From positions 62,001 through 126,000 of the forward strand of contig JAJEGS010000006.1 in the NCBI GenBank assembly GCA_022819745.1: a stretch of 64,000 nt of DNA. Direction: 5' to 3'. This document shows positions 58,423-64,000 of this stretch, in pieces (within the stretch, counting starts at the first letter, position 1; the number at the start of each line of letters is the position of its first letter). Made by a program: the position numbers and the translations under genes. This stretch comes from Candidatus Latescibacterota bacterium. Its GTDB lineage: Bacteria > Latescibacterota > UBA2968 > UBA8231. A model generated the notes under the pieces. The model saw nothing but the letters and a program-made list of their open reading frames with translations. It was not told the DNA's origin and made no database searches.

Positions 58423-60297
58423 TTACAACCGAGCCAATAGCCGCGCCGCCGTGGCGTGGTTTGGGTCCACCGTCAATAACTGCTGCAACGCCTGCCGCGC
58501 CTCGGCAAGGTGGCCCAGCCGCTGGTAGGAAAGCGCCATGCTCAAATAGGCTTTGACGTGGCGCGGCTCTAAAGAGAGCGCCGAGGCAAACGCGGCGATC
58601 GCCTGCTCGTTCTCTCCGGCCTTCTGCAAGGCCAACCCCAAGTTGAAGTGGTGCGAGGCGTCGGCCCGGTCGAGCGCGACGGCTTTTTGATAGGCGTTGA
58701 TCGCGGCCGGCACATTTTCCATCTGCAAATAGGCCGTACCGAGGTTGTTGTACGCCGGGGCGTAGTCGAACTCGTCGAGGGCCTCGCGGAAGCGTTCCTC
58801 CGCCTTGGTGAACTCGCCCCGCTGCAAAAAGACCAACCCCTGTGCGTTGAGCGCTTCGACGTAGCGCGGCTTGTGGTCTATCGCCTGCTGGTAGTGAATA
58901 TGCGCCTTTTTCCAATCGCCCTGCCGAGCGTAGAGTAAGCCGAGATTTTTGTGCGCCTCATAGGCCCCCGCGTCCAGCTCTAGCGCCCGCTCATACTCTC
59001 CGGCGGCCCTTTCCCAGTCGCCCTGCCGCGCATAAAAGACGCCTAAGTTGTTGTGGGCACCAGCCAAGTCCGGGAACAATTCGACCATCTTCTCCCGCGC
59101 CTCGGCCTCGTCGGCCGTCCAGTAAAACTGGAAGAGCGAGAACGCCATCACTGGCACCGCAAAATAGGCCAACTGTCGGCCAGTCTCGCGGACGTACGAG
59201 ATCAAGCCGCTCGGCAATGTCTGCAATCCAATGCGGTTGGATCCTTCCTCGGCATTGATCCCCAGATTGGCTTGATTCTTGCGGTCGCGGATTTTCCAGA
59301 TGAACCCGTCGAAATAGTAGTGCAAAAGCGTCGAGGTGATGACGAAGATCTCGACCATTTTGATCGCCTGCTCGGACTTGAGAAAGCCCTCCATCATGTT
59401 GATGCTGCCGTAGGCAAAGCAAACCAGCACGTACGCGATCAGTATCGGCAGGGTGCGCGTAGTGAAAAAGGTGCGCAGGAGCTTGGTAGTCCGCTCCTGC
59501 CTTTTGACGAGGTTGTTGTTATAGACCCAGACGATGGCGAAGTACTGGATATCGTGAAAAACGGCAAAAGCCGCGTACCCGATGACGAGGTCGTTGATGT
59601 GTATCCAGCCGTAGTAGATGATAAACACCGTAGTCGCCATCACCGCGATCTTGGGCAGGCTTATCTTCTGACCGGTAATCGCCCGCCGGACGATATTGGC
59701 CAAGTACGCCGCCAGCACGGCCATAGTAACATAGAACAGCACCTTTTTGAGCAGGAACGTCAATTCGGCCGACAGGAAGGGCACGCCGACCCGCTGGTTG
59801 TGGTCGAGGATGCGGTGGAAGTATTCGGGGCTATAGATGACCACCGTTGCAAAGGCACACAAGGTCAGCAGCCAGTCGAGCCGGGAATTGAGCTTGGAGA
59901 AGATCTTGTTTTTGGCATCGTAGATCCGCATGATGCCGTAGTGCTGCATAAAGAGGTGCCAGATCTCCCACACTAGCACCATCAGGAAAAGCCCGTGCAG
60001 GGTATTGAATTGCGCTAGCGCCGTCACGATGAGCACGACGACCGGCGCGACGAGGAACTTCTCCTTGAAGGTGCTGAATAGCTCTGGGTCGCCGTAGGCG
60101 CGCATAAACCCCGGCAAGTGATGGCCGGTGGCAAACAGCGCCAGCGCGTAGAAGGCGATGGTCTGCGAGTCGAACACGGCCCGCAATGGCAGCATGGTCA
60201 CCAAGCACAAAAGCGGCGTGCCAATAAAAAAGAACAGGTCGCCAAAGGGCGAGATGATCCACTTTTGATCGCGGTACACGGCTGGGGCGACAGTCAT
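58423..60297 (-). CDS. Polytopic membrane protein with C-terminal TPR repeats
   Basis: The ATG at 60297 has GAGGA 5 nt upstream. The 624-residue protein has about ten membrane helices over residues 15-400, then six or more TPR units (GAHNNLGVFYARQGDWERAA, GLLYARQGDWKKAHIHYQQA and so on) to the end. The membrane part carries His-rich motifs at helix ends: TGHHLPGF (His59, His60), WHLFMQHYG, FHDIQYF and LHYYFDGFIWK, which resemble a metal site in desaturase- or Brp/Blh-like membrane enzymes. No family is recognised. The gene starts 9 nt after the discoidin-like gene stop and may be cotranscribed with it. Confidence 0.7.
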   Translation of the reverse strand: MTVAPAVYRDQKWIISPFGDLFFFIGTPLLCLVTMLPLRAVFDSQTIAFYALALFATGHHLPGFMRAYGDPELFSTFKEKFLVAPVVVLIVTALAQFNTLHGLFLMVLVWEIWHLFMQHYGIMRIYDAKNKIFSKLNSRLDWLLTLCAFATVVIYSPEYFHRILDHNQRVGVPFLSAELTFLLKKVLFYVTMAVLAAYLANIVRRAITGQKISLPKIAVMATTVFIIYYGWIHINDLVIGYAAFAVFHDIQYFAIVWVYNNNLVKRQERTTKLLRTFFTTRTLPILIAYVLVCFAYGSINMMEGFLKSEQAIKMVEIFVITSTLLHYYFDGFIWKIRDRKNQANLGINAEEGSNRIGLQTLPSGLISYVRETGRQLAYFAVPVMAFSLFQFYWTADEAEAREKMVELFPDLAGAHNNLGVFYARQGDWERAAGEYERALELDAGAYEAHKNLGLLYARQGDWKKAHIHYQQAIDHKPRYVEALNAQGLVFLQRGEFTKAEERFREALDEFDYAPAYNNLGTAYLQMENVPAAINAYQKAVALDRADASHHFNLGLALQKAGENEQAIAAFASALSLEPRHVKAYLSMALSYQRLGHLAEARQALQQLLTVDPNHATAARLLARL

Positions 60298-60305
60298 GTC
60301 ATTCC

Positions 60306-62675
60306 TCAATAGGCTACGGCTAGGGTACGCATTACTTCACCCTGTCCAGCATCGGCTCCCGCAGCAATGCGGCACACGTAAACTCCAGGCGCAACCCGAG
60401 CACCCGACGCATCCAATCCATCCCAACTGAACGACCGCAACACATCCCCACCAGACGACATCAGCGCTACCACTTCCCGACCCGCCAAGTCGAAAATGCG
60501 CACGCTCGGAGACGCATCGACCGCCTTGAACAGCACAAAGCGGATCTGCACCTGGTCGTTGATCCCATCGCCGTTGGGCGAAAACACCGGCGGCACAACC
60601 TGCAAATCGCCGATCAATCGCTCGCTGCCGGGTAAGTCCGGCAGAAACACCAAGTTCGCCTGTCGCTCGGCCGCTTCCACCGACTGCCACAGATCAGGAC
60701 GCGCTTCTTGCCCTAAGTCCGCAGCAAAAACCGTGGCATTGCGCAGTACCTTAGTGGTGAATTCCACGGTGACAGAATCTGTCCGCACCGTCTCCGGCAA
60801 ATCTACGAACAGTAGCGAATCCCCCATCGCGCGCACGGCTCTCGGCTCGTGCATCGCACCGCCAATCCACAGCCGCACGTCCGCTGCATCCACCGCACTC
60901 GGCGTGGAAAAACGCAGCCGGTCAAAACCCGAGTCATCCTCAGTCGCACTCGTCCGCAGCACATACGTAAACCGCGTCGCCTCGTTGGGTACGGCATGGC
61001 GCGGCATAACTTGCCCAGCCGCCTGTGCGACCAACGCATCCTCAAAATCCAGTGCCAGCGCGTGCAACACCGGTGCGACAGCGGGGTCCTCGGTAGAAAG
61101 AATCAACTCCAACTGGATAAAACGGCGCGGCGTCTCCGACTTAAACGCCTCGCCGGAAAGCTGGTAGAAGTTGCTCCATGGGCCCCAATCGGCTCCCACG
61201 ACGACCGTGGTGTCAATGGGGCCGCGGATGACTTTGGGCAGGCTGCCGTAGCGCGTCTCGGTGACTTCCTCGCCCTTTTTATCGTAAAACCTGTAGAACT
61301 CTTGCAGGGTATTGCCCGACCGCGAGCGCACCTGCAACCGCGTCTGATCCGGCGTGGTCGCCTCCCAGCGCAGGCGCTCTATCGCCTTAGCCCCACCGTC
61401 ACCGGCGAGTTGGCCGAGGTCAATAAAGCCCGAGCGCAACACCACCTGCGCCGGATAGCCCGGCGAAAAGATCATAAACTCCATCGGATGCGAAAACCAA
61501 CCTTGGTCCTCGTGGCCGTGCCAGAAGATGTAGCGCATCTTGCGCGGTTGAAAAAGATAGCGGAGGTGGCGAACCTGCCGCGCGGATGCCAACGCCGCGT
61601 CAATGGCCATGTCCTCGCGCAGCAGAAAAGTCAGGTCCAAATCCCCACCGGTAGTGAGCCGACCATCCGAGAATAGGATGTTGTAGCCTCGCCCATGGTG
61701 CAGGCCTTCAAACAAAAAACTCGACGTTCCTTCACCCCGAGTTTTAAAATATATAAACATCTCGTCGATCCAGAACAGCGCCCCCAAATCCACCTGCCAC
61801 CACAACCCGCCCTCGCGCCAGCCGCCCTTACTCCCCCCCGAAGTGAGGATATTGCCAAAGGTGTCCATGTTGCCGTCGAACATGTTCTGCGGCTCGCGCG
61901 CCAGTAGGCCGTGTTCAAAGCGCCCGCCTCGCTCCAGGGTACCCAAGCTGACGTTGTCTCCTTGCGCCAACACCTCGATTTCGGCTAGGGCGGCGGCGCT
62001 GCTCTTTTCATCGGCGACGACGCGGATCAGCCGCACCATTTGGAAGTCCTGCTCGGCATGCAAATCAACTCTTCTATCCGCGTCGAGCACCCGTGCGGTA
62101 TCTAGCGCAGTGCCCCACAGTGGGAGCGCAATGGTAGTCTCGGTGTTGGGCTTGGTCGTCTGGAAAATTTTGCGATAGCGGAATACATCATCTTGGGCTT
62201 GGATCCGGGCCCCCTGAGTGACAAAGACGCTAAACTGCCGCAAGGGCCGGGCACCCTCTTCGTCGGGGAATATCAGCTTGATTTCCCGCGCCAGTACCGG
62301 CCGACCCAAGTCGATATCGACCGACCAATCGACGAGCTGGTCTGCTACATCGGGCTGCCAATAGGTCGCTGGATCGCCATCAATGAGCTTGGATGCGTCC
62401 GCTTCATTGCTCCCGGCGCGCCATATTCCGCCTTCGACCTCGCCGTGCTTCTTAGAAGGATGGGTGAAGAGGTGGGCGTCGAGGGTCGCGTTGATCTGCT
62501 TGCGGAATTTCTTCAACTTCAGCGAACCGTCGTCTGCAAATTGGACTATGTCCACCGGAAATTCCCAAGTCGCCCACGCCGCTGGAGTGTCGAAACGGAC
62601 TTCCTCCGCTCGGCTCGCACCGCAGATGAACAGGCCCAAGAGCAAGCAGCAAACCCCGCGTTTTCTCTGCATCAT
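60306..62675 (-). CDS. Secreted discoidin-like protein with C-terminal FlgD-like domain (copy 2)
   Basis: The 789-residue precursor has a signal peptide (GVCCLLLGLFICGASRA) and two F5/8-type (discoidin) carbohydrate-binding-like domains: ASKLIDGDPATYWQPD and MFDGNMDTFGNIL, each with LGRPV or DLGALFWID. A long beta-rich middle follows, then FSPNGDGINDQVQIRFVLF and a FlgD-like end (REVVALMSSGGDVLRSFSWD). It is likely an extracellular glycan-binding or enzyme-scaffold protein. The paralogue at 62692 lies 16 nt upstream and is almost the same over the C-terminal 400 residues. Confidence 0.8.
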   Translation of the reverse strand: MMQRKRGVCCLLLGLFICGASRAEEVRFDTPAAWATWEFPVDIVQFADDGSLKLKKFRKQINATLDAHLFTHPSKKHGEVEGGIWRAGSNEADASKLIDGDPATYWQPDVADQLVDWSVDIDLGRPVLAREIKLIFPDEEGARPLRQFSVFVTQGARIQAQDDVFRYRKIFQTTKPNTETTIALPLWGTALDTARVLDADRRVDLHAEQDFQMVRLIRVVADEKSSAAALAEIEVLAQGDNVSLGTLERGGRFEHGLLAREPQNMFDGNMDTFGNILTSGGSKGGWREGGLWWQVDLGALFWIDEMFIYFKTRGEGTSSFLFEGLHHGRGYNILFSDGRLTTGGDLDLTFLLREDMAIDAALASARQVRHLRYLFQPRKMRYIFWHGHEDQGWFSHPMEFMIFSPGYPAQVVLRSGFIDLGQLAGDGGAKAIERLRWEATTPDQTRLQVRSRSGNTLQEFYRFYDKKGEEVTETRYGSLPKVIRGPIDTTVVVGADWGPWSNFYQLSGEAFKSETPRRFIQLELILSTEDPAVAPVLHALALDFEDALVAQAAGQVMPRHAVPNEATRFTYVLRTSATEDDSGFDRLRFSTPSAVDAADVRLWIGGAMHEPRAVRAMGDSLLFVDLPETVRTDSVTVEFTTKVLRNATVFAADLGQEARPDLWQSVEAAERQANLVFLPDLPGSERLIGDLQVVPPVFSPNGDGINDQVQIRFVLFKAVDASPSVRIFDLAGREVVALMSSGGDVLRSFSWDGLDASGARVAPGVYVCRIAAGADAGQGEVMRTLAVAY

Positions 62676-62691
62676 ACCGCTCCAACCCGCC

Positions 62692-64000
62692 TCAATAGGC
62701 TACGGCTAGGGTGCGTATTACTTCACCCTGCCCAGCATCGGCTCCCGCAGCAATGCGGCATACGTACACGCCCGGTGCCACCCACTCCCCCGACGCATCC
62801 AATCCATCCCAACTAAACGACTGCAACACATCCCCACCCGACGAAGTAAGAGCCGCCACTTCCCTGCCCGCCAAGTCAAAAATGCGCACGCTCGGAGATG
62901 CATCCACCGCCTTGAACAGCGCAAAGCGGATCTGCACATGGTCGTTGATCCCATCGCCGTTGGGCGAAAACACCGACGGCACAACCTGCAAATCGCCGAT
63001 CAGCCGCTCACTGCCGGGTAAATCCGGCAGGAACACCAGGTTCGCTTGTCGCTCAGCCGCTTCCACTGACTGCCACAGATCGGGACGCGCTTCTTGCCCT
63101 AAGTCGGCGGCAAAGACCGTGGCATTGTGCAGCACCTTCGTGGTAAACTCCACGGCGACTGAATCCGTCCGCACCACCTCCGGCAAATCGACAAACAGCA
63201 GCGAATCCCCCACCACCCGCACTCCGCTCGGCTCGCGCAACGCACCACCGATCCAAAGCCGCACATCTGCTGCATCCACAATGCTAGGCGTAGAAAAACG
63301 CAGCCGGTCAAACCCTGAGTCGCCCTCCGTGGTACTCGTCCGCAGCACATACGTAAACCGCGTCGCCTCGTTGGGTACGACGTGGCGCGGTGCAATCTGT
63401 CCGGCTGCCTGTGCGACCAACGCATCCTCAAAATCCAGCGACAGCGCGTGCAGCACTGGAGCCACAGCCGGATCCTCGGTGGAAAGAATCAACTCCAATT
63501 GGATAAAGCGGCGCGGTGTCTCCGACTTAAACGCCTCGCCGGAAAACTGGTAGAAGTTGCTCCAAGCACCCCAGTCGGCTCCCACGACGACCATAGTGTC
63601 GATGGGGCCGCGGATGACTTTGGGCAGGCTCCCGTAGCGCGTCTCGGTGACTTCCTCGCCCTTTTTGTCGTAGAACGTGTAGAATTCTTGCAGGGTATTG
63701 CCCGACCGCGAGCGCACTTGTAACCGCGTCTGATCCGGCGTTGTCGCCTCCCAGCGCAAGCGCTTGATGGCCTTGGCGCGACCATCGCCGGCAAGTTGGC
63801 CAAGATCGATAAAGCCCGAGAGCAACACCACCTGCGCGGGATAACCCGGCGAGAACAGCATCAATTCCATCGGATGGGAAAACCAGCCCGTATCGGTCAG
63901 CGAATGCCAGAACAAGTAGCGGATCTTGCGCGGAGCAAATACGTAGCGATGATGCCGCAAGTTCCACTCCGCGCCGACTGGCCTTGGCTCAAAGATCAGC
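62692..64000 (-). CDS. Secreted discoidin-like protein, 5' part cut by window end (copy 1)
   Basis: The reading frame is open to the window edge, so only the C-terminal 436 or so residues are seen. They match the product of the gene at 60306-62675 with few changes (RHHRYVFAPRKIRYLFWHSL, SGFIDLGQLAGDG, FSPNGDGINDHVQIRF, and the FlgD-like end). The two form a recent tandem duplication on the minus strand. Function as for its copy: probably an exported binding protein. Confidence 0.78.
   Translation of the reverse strand, partial: LIFEPRPVGAEWNLRHHRYVFAPRKIRYLFWHSLTDTGWFSHPMELMLFSPGYPAQVVLLSGFIDLGQLAGDGRAKAIKRLRWEATTPDQTRLQVRSRSGNTLQEFYTFYDKKGEEVTETRYGSLPKVIRGPIDTMVVVGADWGAWSNFYQFSGEAFKSETPRRFIQLELILSTEDPAVAPVLHALSLDFEDALVAQAAGQIAPRHVVPNEATRFTYVLRTSTTEGDSGFDRLRFSTPSIVDAADVRLWIGGALREPSGVRVVGDSLLFVDLPEVVRTDSVAVEFTTKVLHNATVFAADLGQEARPDLWQSVEAAERQANLVFLPDLPGSERLIGDLQVVPSVFSPNGDGINDHVQIRFALFKAVDASPSVRIFDLAGREVAALTSSGGDVLQSFSWDGLDASGEWVAPGVYVCRIAAGADAGQGEVIRTLAVAY

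Overview
The window looks like ordinary chromosome from an uncultured, GC-rich, Gram-negative bacterium, most likely of the FCB group (Latescibacterota-like is my best guess; the phylum is low confidence). The reasons are: outer-membrane proteins (an Omp85-type barrel and a Wzi-like barrel); a short primary sigma factor without region 1.1; secreted proteins ending in FlgD-like or sorting-type domains (NFPNPFNAS motifs); FG-GAP/UnbV proteins; RNase Y together with MEP-pathway Dxr; and tRNA genes with encoded CCA. There is no phage, insertion sequence or CRISPR. Several intergenic regions carry near-consensus sigma-70 promoters (TTGACA, 16-18 nt, TATATT/TATTAT/TATACT).

Layout. 1-4.6 kb: a partial HTH-metallo-beta-lactamase protein, a lipoprotein and a small membrane protein, an Omp85 protein, an exported MsrA-MsrB fusion and tRNA-Asn. 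4.7-5.7 kb: the primary sigma factor with a long leader. 5.8-13.3 kb: a seven-gene minus-strand operon (RNase Y, Dxr, small membrane protein, QueD, HTH_17 protein, FadN-like beta-oxidation enzyme, HpaB/AbfD-like flavoprotein). 13.4-17.4 kb: KamA-type aminomutase, FolE, and an IscU-SOD-peroxiredoxin stress operon. 17.5-22.3 kb: a tight six-gene envelope-stress operon of PspA, a membrane winged-helix protein, two PspB-like coiled-coil membrane proteins, a soluble TPR histidine kinase and an NtrC-type response regulator, preceded by a sigma-54 promoter. I consider this the most interesting system here.

22.5-31.1 kb: a catabolic neighbourhood (sodium/solute symporter, aldehyde dehydrogenase, D-amino-acid-type transaminase, TIM-barrel isomerase, M20 amidohydrolase, SDR) and a Usp-Usp-EIIA fusion. 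31.1-37.0 kb: endonuclease III and a glycosyltransferase / radical SAM-SPASM / glycosyltransferase / Wzi-like operon. 37-45 kb: enolase, a multipass membrane protein coupled to a zinc phospholipase-like protein, SSB, an orphan FtsA, tRNA-Thr, a DUF420 protein and an ABC-2 exporter.

45-51 kb: MltG, PcrA/UvrD helicase, MtaB and MiaB run head to tail. 51-64 kb is rich in exported proteins: a tandem pair of sugar-dehydrogenase-like beta-propellers, the second fused to a di-haem module; an FG-GAP/UnbV lipoprotein; a polytopic membrane protein with a TPR tail; and two nearly identical discoidin-like secreted proteins in tandem, the last cut by the window end.

Assignments rest on motif recognition by eye. 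No database search or alignment was run, and comparisons with named family members are from memory.
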